From: CAVVAY01 sp963746465
GTDB lineage: Bacteria > Actinomycetota > Actinomycetes > JACCUZ01
NCBI GenBank assembly: GCA_963746465.1
Contig: CAVVAY010000012.1
Span: forward strand, 1 to 35,292
DNA: 35,292 nt
Reading direction: 5' to 3'
In this document: positions 24,145-35,292 of the stretch, piece after piece
Position numbering within the stretch: the first letter of the stretch is position 1
Layout of the letters: each line of letters begins with the position of its first letter
Translations under genes and position numbers: made by a program
Notes under the pieces: generated by a model
Database searches by the model: none
What the model was told of the DNA's origin: nothing
Seen by the model: the letters and a program-made list of their open reading frames with translations, nothing else

Positions 24145-24172
24145 ACCCTATGGATTCCCCGACCTCACACAA
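24145..24172 (-). promoter_or_regulatory. Promoter of the DUF885 gene
   Basis: On the minus strand TTGTGT (24167-24172), a 16-base spacer and TAGGGT (24145-24150) form a plausible -35/-10 pair, with the GTG start codon seven bases further. The remaining stretch to 24437 has no gene I can support. Confidence 0.45.
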
Positions 24173-24437
24173 GAAGGATCCCCACGAGGGCTGGGAGAGA
24201 GGCACGAGACCAACGGCGCCAAGGCCACCGCAGCGACCCGCCGTTCGCCACCATCTGCCGGGTCCGCGTGGGCCATGCGGTAGCGGCCAGCAGCTGCCAC
24301 GGCGTCGTCGCTCGTCAGGGCTACCGCTCCTGGCGCGGCCAGACCAACGCGCGGATATGCCATGTCAGGTTCGGCCCAGCTCGGCGCCGACGACGCGCCC
24401 AGGCGAAGGGCGAGCTGTTCGGCCGCGCGTGCAGCCG

Positions 24438-24821
24438 TCAGCCTGCTCGCGGCGACCCGTGGCGGTCGATAGCGGTGTACGGCGGTGTGGTCACCGTCCA
24501 GGTCCACCACGACCCGACAGCTGTCAGTGCGATGGCGGCCGACAGGATGACCGCAGCCGGCACAGAGGTGAGCGCGTCGACGAACCACCCCGGGTCCAGC
24601 GTCGCGCGGCCGACGACCAGCAACGGAACCAGAGCGATCAGACCGAACCGGGCGATCTTTGCCTCGCGCGTCGACGGCTCATTGCTGATGCGCTTGCGGT
24701 CTGCCAGCAGCTCGGCGGTGATGGCCGCAACGCGAACCTGGGTCGTGTACGACGTCGCCGTCAGTCGGACCAGCACTGCGCCGTGCGCGACGCGGGGACC
24801 CACCGGCGCCCGGAGGTCCAT
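24438..24821 (-). CDS. Membrane-protein fragment, 127 residues
   Basis: Residues about 28-60 are helical (VRVAAITAELLADRKRISNE, REAKIARFG). Two membrane helices follow: LIALVPLLVVG and VPAAVILSAAIALTAVG, ending WWTWTV. The arrangement resembles the C-terminal end of type II secretion F/TadB-like domains, which is a weak resemblance only. The frame is open far upstream without a standard start, which suggests it continues the broken gene. It includes a rare TTA codon at about 24881 in the upstream open part. Confidence 0.4.
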   Translation of the reverse strand: MDLRAPVGPRVAHGAVLVRLTATSYTTQVRVAAITAELLADRKRISNEPSTREAKIARFGLIALVPLLVVGRATLDPGWFVDALTSVPAAVILSAAIALTAVGSWWTWTVTTPPYTAIDRHGSPRAG

Positions 24822-25021
24822 CGGCCAGTCGTCCCGTCCACCCTCGTCGGGTGGTTCAGTCTCGTCCTCGTCCTGGTTCTGTAAATCCGCGTTGGGGGAT
24901 CGGAAAGTTCGTTCGCGCGACCCTCGGCCTCGAGGCGTGGCGTCCAGACGGGCTGTGATGGTGCTGGAAGTTCCTCCCCCGGCAGCTGCGGCTACCTTGA
25001 TCGGCGCGATGTCGATGGTCG

Positions 25022-25504
25022 TCAGGTCGGCTCGCCGAGGGTCTCGGTGGCGTCTACCTCGCGCAGGTCGATCGCGCGGGCCGTGACCTCACCAACCGGA
25101 GCGTCGACGAATGGATAGCGCGGAGAGTGCGGCAGCGCGTTCGGCTGCCGCACGGTTCTTTCGGCCTCGGCAGCAGCAAGCACCGCGACCTCTCTGTCTC
25201 GGTCAGCGACGGCAGCATCGTTCTCCGCCAGAATCCGCTGACGATTGGCCTCGGCCTCGGCCTCCTGAGCCGCAGCTCGCATTCGGAAAGCCTCGGCGGC
25301 GGCGGCCTCGGCACCCGCGCGCTCCTGGCGGGCTGTGGCAGCGGCCCGTTCAGCCGACTCGCGTTCGCGATCGGCCTCGGCAGCAGCCCGCTCCGCCAGC
25401 TTTCGTTCGCGGTGCGCCACGGCGGTTGCCTGCTCGTCGGCCCGTGCCCGATCCGCCGCCGCTGCCGCGCTCCGGGCTGCAGCCCGACGTTCCGCGCTGC
25501 CCAT
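25022..25504 (-). CDS. Longest unbroken coiled-coil piece, 160 residues
   Basis: An uninterrupted frame of Ala/Glu/Arg-rich heptad-like sequence (HRERKLAERAAAEADRER, ATARQERAGAEAAAAEAF) ends in a non-repetitive tail, APVGEVTARAIDLREVDATE. It may be the C-terminal part of the broken gene rather than a separate gene. A one-base shift near the end would continue into the open frame ADLTTIDIAPIKVAAAAGGG, which runs on to 24438. There is no strong ribosome binding site at the ATG. Confidence 0.45.
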   Translation of the reverse strand: MGSAERRAAARSAAAAADRARADEQATAVAHRERKLAERAAAEADRERESAERAAATARQERAGAEAAAAEAFRMRAAAQEAEAEANRQRILAENDAAVADRDREVAVLAAAEAERTVRQPNALPHSPRYPFVDAPVGEVTARAIDLREVDATETLGEPT

Positions 25505-27271
25505 CGCTGCCGCACGCCGGGCAGCCTCGGCCTCGGCGCCGACCGGCTCTCGCGGGCCGCACGCGCCTCTGCGTCCTCGGCCGCACGCTCGGCAGCGACT
25601 GCCGGGCTCAACAGGTGCGGGGCCGTGAGCCTGACTGCATGCGCGTCGCTCGCCGCGAGCCGCTCCGGGGCCGGCTGTTTGCTCGGCGCAACATGTTCGG
25701 AGCTGACCCGGTCAATGCGGCTGCCGCCGCCGCAGCTTCCAGTCCGGCGCGTGCCGCCGCTTCGGCGGCAGCAGTCTCGTCTGCGAAGCGGCGCTCTCGC
25801 TGCTTCCTCTGCCGCGGCCCGTTCCGCCGCGAGAATGCGGGTGGCTTCGGCGATAGCTGCCCGCTGGAAGCGCTCAGCCTGGTCCAGCGCCCGTATGCTC
25901 CACGGGCAGCGGGCGACCCTGCAGCCCAGACTGTCCCGGAGCGCACGTTCCTCGGCCGCCAAGATCTCGGCGCGCCGAAGGGCCCGGAGGTACCGTTCGT
26001 GCGCCCGGTCGCCGGGCGGCTTCGCGTTCCCGCAGGGCCCGGTCTGTGCTGGGCGCTCGCCGCTGCGAGCCGTCTCCTCCTGCCTGGCGGCCAGCTCGGA
26101 CAGGGCTCGAGGCGGTAGGCACGGACCCGAAGGACGAGAGTTGAGGTCCTGCCAGGCATCGACAAGGCGGCGGCCGGATTCTGCGCGCGGCACGCGCCGG
26201 GCGGCGTCCGGCACCGCTGACGGTCCCCGACTCCGTCGACACCGGCCCGAGCTCAAGCCAGTACGGCCGCCCGGAATCCGACCGAGCGACGGGAGCGGGC
26301 GCTGCAAGGACGAGCAGGAGAACGAAGGGAGCAGACCGACCATGAGTGCCACAACGAGGGTGCCGAACCCGATGCCACGGGACCCACCGGGGCGTCGGAT
26401 CGGTCATCGGGGTAGGCCGCCGAACCGCGGACAAGCACCGCGTTGCTACTGACACCGTGAAGCTCAGAGAGGCGAGGACGGTGGACCCCGCCTTAGGACG
26501 GGCAGGACGACAGGCGGCGGTCGCCGACCTGAGCGGCGAGCGCACTGGCCGCGCCGGCATCCCCGGCGGCCACCCGTCCGGGACACTGGGGTCCCGCCGC
26601 GGGCAGCGACGGTCGTCGCCGAGGTCGATGGTGTCCAGGGCGACGCCGCGTCGCGCAACCAGCGACCGGCGGAGGTCCACGCGGCGCTGCTCGACTCGTC
26701 GGGGCCCGCCCCCACCACGACGACGTGCTGCTGACGCCGTGGCTCGGCGGCAGCTGTTTGACGGCGAGCACCACGGCGTCGAGCAGGGAGCCTCGCCCGC
26801 CGGACGGATAGCCTTGACAGCCGGCAGGGCCGAGCGGGGCGAGACCGTGAGGTCATGTGCGACAGCAGGGTCCCCGGCCGTGGTGACGACCGCGGCGCTG
26901 CTCGCGCCGGGAAGCCATGAGAAGCGCACGGCCGCCTCCCGCTCCGACGCGCAAGCGAGCGGACCTGGCGGAGTTGTCCAGAATGACGACCACGTCGATG
27001 GCGGCAGCGGACCCGGGCGCGAACTCCAGGACGGGCACCTCCAAGCCGTCCTCGGTCACGGTGAGGGCGGAGGCGGGGACCGCACGGCGGGTGAGCGCCT
27101 CCGGCAGGGACACCAGCACCTCGGTTCGATCCGAGGGGGTCGCGGTGACCACCGCCGTCAGGGCGTCGCAGACGCGCGCACTGGCAGGAGCGGCCGGGAC
27201 GACGAGTTCGGCCAACGTGACAGCGAGGACCGCGGCCAGCGCGAAGCGCAGACCGGCACTCCGCTTGTCCG

Positions 27272-28327
27272 TCACGGTTTCCCCCCGGAACGAGGCACGC
27301 CAGATGGGAGCCCAATGTACGGCTGGCCCGACGGTTGGTGGCCCGACTTGCCCATTCTGCCCGGCTTCCTTTCCGCGGCGCGCACCCGTTCGGCGTAACG
27401 CCGGGCCGCCAGCCGCAGCTGTGCCTCCGGGTCCTCCCCCGCGGCCCGGGCCTCGACCACCAACGCCATCAGCCTGGCCCCGACGTCGTCGCCGTCGACG
27501 GGGTCGACCTGGACGCCGTTCTGCTCGGCGCGGTGCACCAGCTTGGTGGCCAGGGACAGCGCCGGCAGCGCCATCGGCACCCCCTCGACCGCCGAGGTGC
27601 GGCCCTTCTCGGCGGCCTTCTGCCGCTCCCAGCCGGCCTCGACCTCGGCCGAGGTGGTGCCGACCGGGCCGGCCGCGGAACCGAAGACGTGCGGGTGCCG
27701 GCGAACCAGTTTGTCCACAATGTCGCCGGCCACGTCGTCGACCGACCACGGGTCCTCGCCGTCCTCGGCCGCGATCCGCGAGTGGAACACGACCTGCAGC
27801 AGCAGGTCGCCGAGCTCCTCGCGCAGGTGCCGGCGGTCGCCGGTCTCGATCGCCTCGAGCGTCTCGTAGGTCTCCTCGACGAGGTACGTCGCCAGTGACG
27901 CGTGGGTCTGCTCCGCGTCCCACGGGCACCCGCCCGGCGAGCGCAGCCGGTCCATGACGCCGACCAGGTCGAGCAGCCGGGCGCCGGGCAGGTCGTAGGA
28001 GCCGGGGAGCACCTCGACCTCGACACCTGTCCGGCCGGCTTCGAGCTCGGCGCCCAGGGCCCGGCCGAGGTCGGGGTCGCCGTCCGCGCCGACCAGCCAG
28101 ACGACCTCGCCGGCCGCAGCGAGGTCGAGCAGGCGGGCGGCCGTGTCCCGTGGGCCGGCGGCCGGACTGGTGTCGACGGCCACCCCTTCGGCGGCCAGGT
28201 ACGGGACCAGCGGGTGGCCCTCCACGGCGAGAACCGTCGTTTTGGACCGCAGGACGTCCCAGGCCCGGGCCGCGAGCAGACCCGGAGCGACCCGCGGCGA
28301 GGTCGGCAGCAGGACCAGCCGGCCCAT
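27272..28327 (-). CDS. mazG: MazG nucleoside triphosphate pyrophosphohydrolase
   Basis: A 351-residue protein. The N-terminal about 120 residues are a tetrapyrrole-methylase-like extension typical of actinobacterial MazG (LVLLPTSPRVAPGLLAARAWDVL, VVWLVGADGDPDLGRAL). The MazG domain follows: LRSPGGCPWDAEQTHASLATYLVEETYETLEAIE with the EExxE magnesium ligands, and HLREELGDLLLQVVFHSRIA with the second ExxD pair. The enzyme cleans aberrant nucleotides such as dUTP or oxidised NTPs. After the usual end (RRYAERVRAAE) there are about 33 further residues rich in Gly, Pro and Ser (KPGRMGKSGHQPSG), which look non-family. ATG at 28327 follows GTG at 28330; the SurA-like stop lies just upstream. The stop overlaps the start of the broken VWA-like gene. 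Confidence 0.93.
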   Translation of the reverse strand: MGRLVLLPTSPRVAPGLLAARAWDVLRSKTTVLAVEGHPLVPYLAAEGVAVDTSPAAGPRDTAARLLDLAAAGEVVWLVGADGDPDLGRALGAELEAGRTGVEVEVLPGSYDLPGARLLDLVGVMDRLRSPGGCPWDAEQTHASLATYLVEETYETLEAIETGDRRHLREELGDLLLQVVFHSRIAAEDGEDPWSVDDVAGDIVDKLVRRHPHVFGSAAGPVGTTSAEVEAGWERQKAAEKGRTSAVEGVPMALPALSLATKLVHRAEQNGVQVDPVDGDDVGARLMALVVEARAAGEDPEAQLRLAARRYAERVRAAERKPGRMGKSGHQPSGQPYIGLPSGVPRSGGKP

Positions 28328-28331
28328 CACC

Positions 28332-28958
28332 TCACCCGCCGGAGCTGAGCTGTGCCGCCGTCTGGGACAGGCCGCCGCTGACCAGTGGCGAGACGCCCCG
28401 GCGTGGGTTCCACCTGCCGTACCGGGGGTTGACCTCGATGTGCATCGAACGACCGGCCTCGAGCAGGGCTGCGGAAGTCCGGGTGAGCGTCTCGCCGGAC
28501 GTCGGGTCGCCGCCGTTCGCGTACGAGCGCGCGAGCCGCGTGTAGAGCACCCGGTCCTTGAACCAGCGATCGATGTACGACGGCGCCAGCACGACCGGCG
28601 TCTGCTGGTTGGCCAGCTGCTCGACCAGGCCCCTGCGGCCGCCGGTGCTCTTGAGCACGTCGTCGCGCTGCTTCGCCACGGCGCCGGCGCTGGCGTGCAC
28701 GCCCTGCTCGCGGGCCGCCTTGTCGATGACGCGGGACAGGATCATCCGCTCCAGGATCCGTCGCTGCGCGTCGCCCGCCTGCGCGCCGGGGACCACCTTG
28801 AGGTAGCCCTGGGTGGCCTGCTGCAGCTCGTCGGTACTGATCGAGCTGCCGTCGACGACCGCCGCCGAGCCCAGCCGGTCGTCCGAGCAGCCGGACAGGC
28901 CGGCCGTCACGGCGAGCGCGAGCGAGAGGACGGCGGCGGTGCGGGTCAGGCGGGTCAT
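28332..28958 (-). CDS. SurA N-terminal domain lipoprotein
   Basis: A 208-residue secreted lipoprotein. The signal peptide TAAVLSLALAVTAGLSGC ends at a lipobox with C24. The mature part has a SurA/peptidylprolyl-isomerase chaperone-like region: GSSISTDELQQATQGYLKV, QRRILERMILSRVIDKAAREQGV. The C-terminal VNPRYGRWNPRRGVSPLVSGG is typical of the actinobacterial proteins that sit next to mfd and mazG. No PpiC catalytic domain is visible, so a chaperone rather than isomerase role is likely. The ATG overlaps the mfd stop by four bases, and mazG starts right after its stop. Confidence 0.9.
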   Translation of the reverse strand: MTRLTRTAAVLSLALAVTAGLSGCSDDRLGSAAVVDGSSISTDELQQATQGYLKVVPGAQAGDAQRRILERMILSRVIDKAAREQGVHASAGAVAKQRDDVLKSTGGRRGLVEQLANQQTPVVLAPSYIDRWFKDRVLYTRLARSYANGGDPTSGETLTRTSAALLEAGRSMHIEVNPRYGRWNPRRGVSPLVSGGLSQTAAQLSSGG

Positions 28959-31900
28959 CGCGTTCCTTCAGCATGGTCGGAGAGCGTCGCGCTGCCGACG
29001 GGGAGCAGCACGGCCTGGACGAGGTCTCGGCACCAGTGCAGGAGCTCGACGTCGCGCAGCGGCTGCCCACCCACCCGGGCGGTCATGGGCTTGGGTACCA
29101 GGATCGTACGGACCGCGTGCTTGACCAGCGTTCCCGGGTAGAGCCGCTGCAGGCGCAGCTGGGCGCTCTCGGGCAGCTCGACCGGGGCGAACCGGATGGT
29201 GTTGCCGGCCAGCGAGACCTCGGTCAGTCCGGCGCCGCGGGCCAGCATCCGGAACCGGGCGACCTCGAACAGGTTGGTCACCGGCGTCGGTGGCTCGCCG
29301 TACCGGTCGTCGAGCTCGGCCCGCACCGCCTCGAGGTCGTCCTCGGACCCGACGGCGGCCAGCTTGCGGTAGGCCTCGAGCCTGAGCCGCTCGCCCGTGA
29401 TGTAGTCGTGCGGCAGGTGGGCATCGACCGGGAGCTCGACCTTGACGTCCTGCAGCTCGTGGCTGCCCTCCCCCTTGAAGTCCGCGACAGCCTCGCCGAC
29501 CAGCCGGACGTACAGGTCGAAGCCGACGGCGGCGATGTGGCCGGACTGCTCGCCGCCGAGCAGGTTGCCGGCGCCGCGGATCTCGAGGTCCTTCATCGCG
29601 ATCCACATCCCGGACCCGAGGTCGCTGTGCGCCGCCATGGTGGCGAGCCGGTCGTGCGCCGTCTCGGTGAGCGGCTTCTCCGGCGGGTACAGCAGGTAGG
29701 CGTAGGCACGTTCCCGGCTGCGACCGACCCGGCCCCGCAGCTGGTGCAGCTGGGAGAGTCCCATCACGTCCGCCCGTTCGAGGATCAGCGTGTTCGCGTT
29801 GGAGATGTCCAGGCCGCTCTCGACGATGGTCGTGCAGACGAGCACGTCGAAGCGCTTCTCCCAGAAGTCGAGCACGACCTGCTCGAGTGCGTGCTCGTTC
29901 ATCTGACCGTGCGCGGTGGCTATCCGCGCCTCGGGCACCAGCTGCCGCAGCCGCGCCGCGGCCCGGTCGATCGACTCGACCCGGTTGTGGATGTAGAAGA
30001 TCTGGCCCTCGCGCAGCAGCTCACGCCGGACGGCGGCGGCGATCTGCTTCTCGTCGAACGGCCCGACGAAGGTGAGCACCGGGTGCCGCTCCTCGGGAGG
30101 GGTGAGGATCGTCGACATCTCGCGGATGCCGGTGACCGCCATCTCGAGAGTCCGCGGGATCGGCGTGGCCGACATCGTGAGCACATCGACGTTGGTGCGC
30201 AGGTGCTTGAGCTGCTCCTTGTGCTCGACGCCGAAGCGCTGCTCCTCGTCCACGATGACCAGACCGAGATCCTTGAACTGCACCTCGGCGGACAGGATCC
30301 GGTGGGTGCCGATGACGACGTCGACGGTGCCGTCGAGCAGCCCCTTCTTGATCGCGGTGGCCTCCTTGTCGCTCTGGAACCGCGAGAGCGCCGCAACCTT
30401 CACCGGAAAGCTGGCGTAGCGCTCCTCGAAGGTCGACAGGTGCTGGTTGACCAGCAGCGTGGTCGGCACCAGGACCGCCACCTGCTTGCCGTCCTGCACC
30501 GCCTTGAACGCGGCGCGCACCGCGATCTCGGTCTTTCCGTAGCCGACGTCGCCGCAGATGATCCGGTCCATCGGGACCGTCTTCTCCATGTCCTCCTTGA
30601 CCTCGTCGATGGCCCCGAGCTGGTCGGGGGTCTCGTGGTAGGGGAACGCGTCCTCCAGCTCGCGCTGCCACGGGGTGTCCGGGCTGAACGCGAAGCCGGG
30701 GGCCGAGGTTCGCGCGGCGTAGAGCCGGATCAGCTCGGCGGCGATCTCCTTGACCGCCTTGCGGGCCCGGCCCTTCGTCTTCTGCCAGTCGGCGCCGCCG
30801 AGCCGGTGCAGCGACGGCGCCTCGCCGCCGACGTACCGGGTGACCTGGTCGAGCTGGTCGGTCGGCACGAACAGCCGGTCGCCCGGCTGGCCGCGCTTGC
30901 TGGGTGCGTACTCGATGACGACGTATTCGCGGGTCGCCTGCTGCACCGTGCGCTGCACCATCTCGACGTACCGGCCCACGCCGTGCTGCTCGTGCACGAT
31001 GAAGTCGCCGGGCTGCAGCTGCAGGGGGTCGATGGTGTTGCGACGCCGGCTGGGCAGCCTGCGCATCCCCTTGGTCGACGGGCCGGCCTGCCCCATCAGG
31101 TCGGTCTCGGTCAGGACCGCGAGCCGCAGCGCCTCGCTGACGAAGCCGCGGCCCAGGCCGGCGCACGCGACGTGCACGAGAGAGGGTGTGGGCACGTCGT
31201 CCAGGGTCTCGTCGAGCCGGGCCGGGATGTCCTCGCCGGAGAGCACCTCGACGATGCGCTGCGCGGAGCCGTGGCCCTCGGTGAGCATCACCACCCGGTG
31301 GCCGTCACCGAGCCAGCCCTTGACGTCGGCCAGGGCGCGGGCGGTGTCGCCGCGGTAGCCCTCCACGCCGCGGGCGGCGACCACCGAGGTCTCGGCCTCG
31401 TCCGGAGCCTCGCCGGCAGCGAACGGGCTGATCGACCACCACGGCAGCCCCAGGTCACCGGCCCGGGCCCGCACGTCGGCCAGGCTCCGGTAGGCCGCGG
31501 CCCCGAGGTCGACCGGTGTGGCCGCACCGGCGGCGGCGTTGGCCCAGGAGGCCTCGAGGAACTCCTTGCTGGTGGCGAAGAGGTCGTGCGCGCGGGTCCG
31601 GATCCGTTCGGGGTCCTGCACGACGACGTGGGTGCCGGCCGGCAGCTGGTCGAGCAGCAGCACCATGTCGTCGACCAGGAGCGGGGCCAGCGACTCCATG
31701 CCCTCGACCACGATGCCCTCGGCGAGCTGACCCAGCACGTCGGCCAGGCCGGGGTGCGCGACGGCCAGGTCGGCAGCGCGTTCGCGCACGGCCGGGGTGA
31801 GCAGCACCTCGCGGCAGGGCGGCGCCCACAACCCGTGCTCGGCGACCTCGAGCGAACGCTGGTCGGCGACCTTGAACCAGCGGACCTCCTCTACGGTGTC

Positions 31901-32533
31901 GCCCCACATCTCGACCCGCAACGGGTGCTCGTCGGTGGGCGCGAAGACGTCGATGATCCCGCCACGGACGGCGAACTCGCCGCGCCGCTCGACCAGGTCC
32001 ACCCGGGTGTACGCCGCGGCAGCGAGCCGCTCGACGACGTCGTCGAGGTCGACCTCGTCGCCGGGACGCAGAGCCACCGGCACGAGCTCGCCGAGGCCCG
32101 CAACCATCGGCTGCAGCACCGCGCGCACCGGAGCCACCACGACCTGCACCGGGCCGTGCTCGACGTCGTCGGCGTCCGGGTGCGCCAGCCGGCGCAGGAC
32201 GGCGAGCCGGCGGCCGACGGTGTCGCTGCGCGGGCTCAGCCGCTCGTGCGGCAGCGTCTCCCAGGCCGGGAACTCGACGACCGAGCTCGGCTCGAGCAGG
32301 TCGCGCAGCGCGGTCGCGAGCTCCTCCGCCTCGCGGCCGGTCGCAGTGACCGCCAACACCGGCCGGCCGGCCCTCGCGGTCAGCGCTGCCAGTGCGAACG
32401 GGCGGATCCCGGGCGGTGCGGTGAGGTCGAGATCGGCGCGGCCACCGGACCGGGCGGACTCGACGGCGAGGCGCAGGGCGGGATCGCCCGCGCGCTCGTC
32501 GAGCAGCAGGTCGAGCAGGCCGGTCAGGCTCAC
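28955..32533 (-). CDS. mfd: Transcription-repair coupling factor Mfd
   Basis: A 1192-residue ATP-dependent DNA translocase that removes stalled RNA polymerase and recruits UvrA. The N-terminal UvrB-like homology region has AWETLPHERLSPRSDTVGRR. The RNA polymerase-interacting domain has GDFIVHEQHGVGRYVEMV at about 500. The helicase motor has the Walker A GDVGYGKTEIA near 660, the DEEQ box VIVDEEQRFGVEHK near 760, TATPIPRTLEMA, TTIVESGLDISNANT, and GRVGRSRERAYAYLL. The C-terminal TRCF domain follows. The GTG at 32533 is chosen for its GGGAG seven bases upstream; 76 codons of the longer frame are dropped. Divergent from ppc. Confidence 0.95.
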   Translation of the reverse strand: MSLTGLLDLLLDERAGDPALRLAVESARSGGRADLDLTAPPGIRPFALAALTARAGRPVLAVTATGREAEELATALRDLLEPSSVVEFPAWETLPHERLSPRSDTVGRRLAVLRRLAHPDADDVEHGPVQVVVAPVRAVLQPMVAGLGELVPVALRPGDEVDLDDVVERLAAAAYTRVDLVERRGEFAVRGGIIDVFAPTDEHPLRVEMWGDTVEEVRWFKVADQRSLEVAEHGLWAPPCREVLLTPAVRERAADLAVAHPGLADVLGQLAEGIVVEGMESLAPLLVDDMVLLLDQLPAGTHVVVQDPERIRTRAHDLFATSKEFLEASWANAAAGAATPVDLGAAAYRSLADVRARAGDLGLPWWSISPFAAGEAPDEAETSVVAARGVEGYRGDTARALADVKGWLGDGHRVVMLTEGHGSAQRIVEVLSGEDIPARLDETLDDVPTPSLVHVACAGLGRGFVSEALRLAVLTETDLMGQAGPSTKGMRRLPSRRRNTIDPLQLQPGDFIVHEQHGVGRYVEMVQRTVQQATREYVVIEYAPSKRGQPGDRLFVPTDQLDQVTRYVGGEAPSLHRLGGADWQKTKGRARKAVKEIAAELIRLYAARTSAPGFAFSPDTPWQRELEDAFPYHETPDQLGAIDEVKEDMEKTVPMDRIICGDVGYGKTEIAVRAAFKAVQDGKQVAVLVPTTLLVNQHLSTFEERYASFPVKVAALSRFQSDKEATAIKKGLLDGTVDVVIGTHRILSAEVQFKDLGLVIVDEEQRFGVEHKEQLKHLRTNVDVLTMSATPIPRTLEMAVTGIREMSTILTPPEERHPVLTFVGPFDEKQIAAAVRRELLREGQIFYIHNRVESIDRAAARLRQLVPEARIATAHGQMNEHALEQVVLDFWEKRFDVLVCTTIVESGLDISNANTLILERADVMGLSQLHQLRGRVGRSRERAYAYLLYPPEKPLTETAHDRLATMAAHSDLGSGMWIAMKDLEIRGAGNLLGGEQSGHIAAVGFDLYVRLVGEAVADFKGEGSHELQDVKVELPVDAHLPHDYITGERLRLEAYRKLAAVGSEDDLEAVRAELDDRYGEPPTPVTNLFEVARFRMLARGAGLTEVSLAGNTIRFAPVELPESAQLRLQRLYPGTLVKHAVRTILVPKPMTARVGGQPLRDVELLHWCRDLVQAVLLPVGSATLSDHAEGTR

Positions 32534-32668
32534 GAAAGGACTCCCGGTGGTGGCTGGCGCAGCACGGCAGCCCCGGACCGCGAGGCGGCCGGGGACGCTC
32601 TCAGCGTACGTCGGGACGCTGACGGTCTCGGATCCCGGTCGGCGCGTCTCGGACACCGGATCGCCACC

Positions 32669-32674
32669 TATCGT
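32669..32674 (+). promoter_or_regulatory. -10 element of the ppc gene
   Basis: TATCGT lies seven bases before the GTG at 32682, fitting a leaderless transcript. A TACGCT box on the minus strand at 32603-32608 could serve the divergent mfd gene. Confidence 0.4.
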
Positions 32675-32681
32675 CGAGCGG

Positions 32682-35292
<2,611 letters not shown>

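Larger units (their letters stand above)
24438..27275 (-). pseudogene. Frameshifted VWA-like/coiled-coil/membrane gene after mazG
   Basis: The GTG at 27275 overlaps the mazG stop by four bases and opens a good signal peptide (LRFALAAVLAVTLAELVVP, AxA-type end), a beta-rich part, and AIDVVVILDNSA, a VWA-like first strand with a poor MIDAS (D-x-S-x-R). From about 26950 the coding signal jumps between the three minus-strand frames roughly every 60-100 bases: AAVRFSWLPGASSAAVVTT, then SLLDAVVLAVKQLP, QQHVVVVGAGPDESSSA, ARRGVALDTIDLGDD, AAGDAGAASALAAQVG. A membrane helix (FGTLVVALMVGLLPS continuing as FVLLLVLAAPAPV in another frame) and Ala/Glu/Arg-rich coiled-coil pieces follow. This reads as one or two genes broken by many indels. 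Sequencing error is the alternative, although the flanking genes are intact. Confidence 0.65.

Noticed and set aside
24148..24588. A 147-residue minus-strand frame with a CAGCGHP motif
   Set aside because: It overlaps the better membrane-protein frame, has no ribosome binding site and no conserved pattern beyond one Cys pair.
25127..26452. A 441-codon plus-strand frame opposite the broken gene
   Set aside because: Leu/Gly/Ser/Arg-rich with no family resemblance, while the minus strand shows protein-like segments in shifting frames. It is the complement of Ala/Glu/Arg coiled-coil codons.

Overview
The window comes from the chromosome of a high-GC actinomycete. The evidence is very high GC, many GTG starts, several starts that look leaderless, and a conserved actinobacterial housekeeping block: mfd, a SurA-like lipoprotein, mazG, then eno, ftsB, a DUF501 gene and a Ppx/GppA gene. 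I see no phage, insertion sequence, CRISPR array or rRNA, and I would not name a genus.

Layout. 1-1.7 kb: a dimethylargininase-like hydrolase and msrA. 1.7-4.7 kb (minus strand): a four-gene cassette transcribed as a 76-residue Asp-Gly-Gly-Ala repeat peptide, a JmjC/cupin oxygenase, a Suc_Fer-like [2Fe-2S] protein and a DUF2203 protein. 4.6-4.75 kb: two related hairpins between this cassette and the upstream gene. 4.75-9.2 kb: cystathionine beta-synthase (minus), then an MBL-fold hydrolase, an SGNH hydrolase and a thiolase (plus). 9.2-10.4 kb: small hypothetical, DUF4287 and PPOX/F420-type genes. 10.4-15.3 kb (minus): a BAX-inhibitor-like membrane protein, a tRNA with a UAA anticodon, peptide deformylase, a double-ACT protein, type II NADH dehydrogenase, family 5 uracil-DNA glycosylase and a dienelactone hydrolase. 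15.5-17.6 kb (plus): a tandem GNAT acetyltransferase and an EamA transporter. 17.6-21.4 kb (minus): the eno-ftsB-DUF501-ppx-GNAT operon, with 4-base stop/start overlaps from ftsB onward. 21.6-24.1 kb: DUF899 and DUF885 genes, convergent on a terminator. 24.1-32.5 kb (minus): mfd, SurA-like and mazG, followed by about 2.8 kb of broken coding sequence with a VWA-like N-terminus. 32.7 kb to the end (plus): PEP carboxylase, cut by the window edge and carrying a frameshift.

The most interesting part is the repeat-peptide/JmjC/ferredoxin cassette at 1.7-4.6 kb. The peptide has two tandem modules, each ending in four DGGA repeats. It contains no Cys, Lys, Arg or aromatic residue and has a strong ribosome binding site. 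It lies directly upstream of a JmjC-fold iron oxygenase and a probable [2Fe-2S] electron carrier. This looks like a precursor peptide with its own hydroxylase, but that reading is inference.

Other points for a second look are a class I-shaped tRNA with the UAA (Leu) anticodon, the staggered-frame remnant after mazG, a one-base frameshift in ppc, a TTACC-N4-GGTAA operator over the thiolase promoter, and repeated leaderless promoter-start arrangements.
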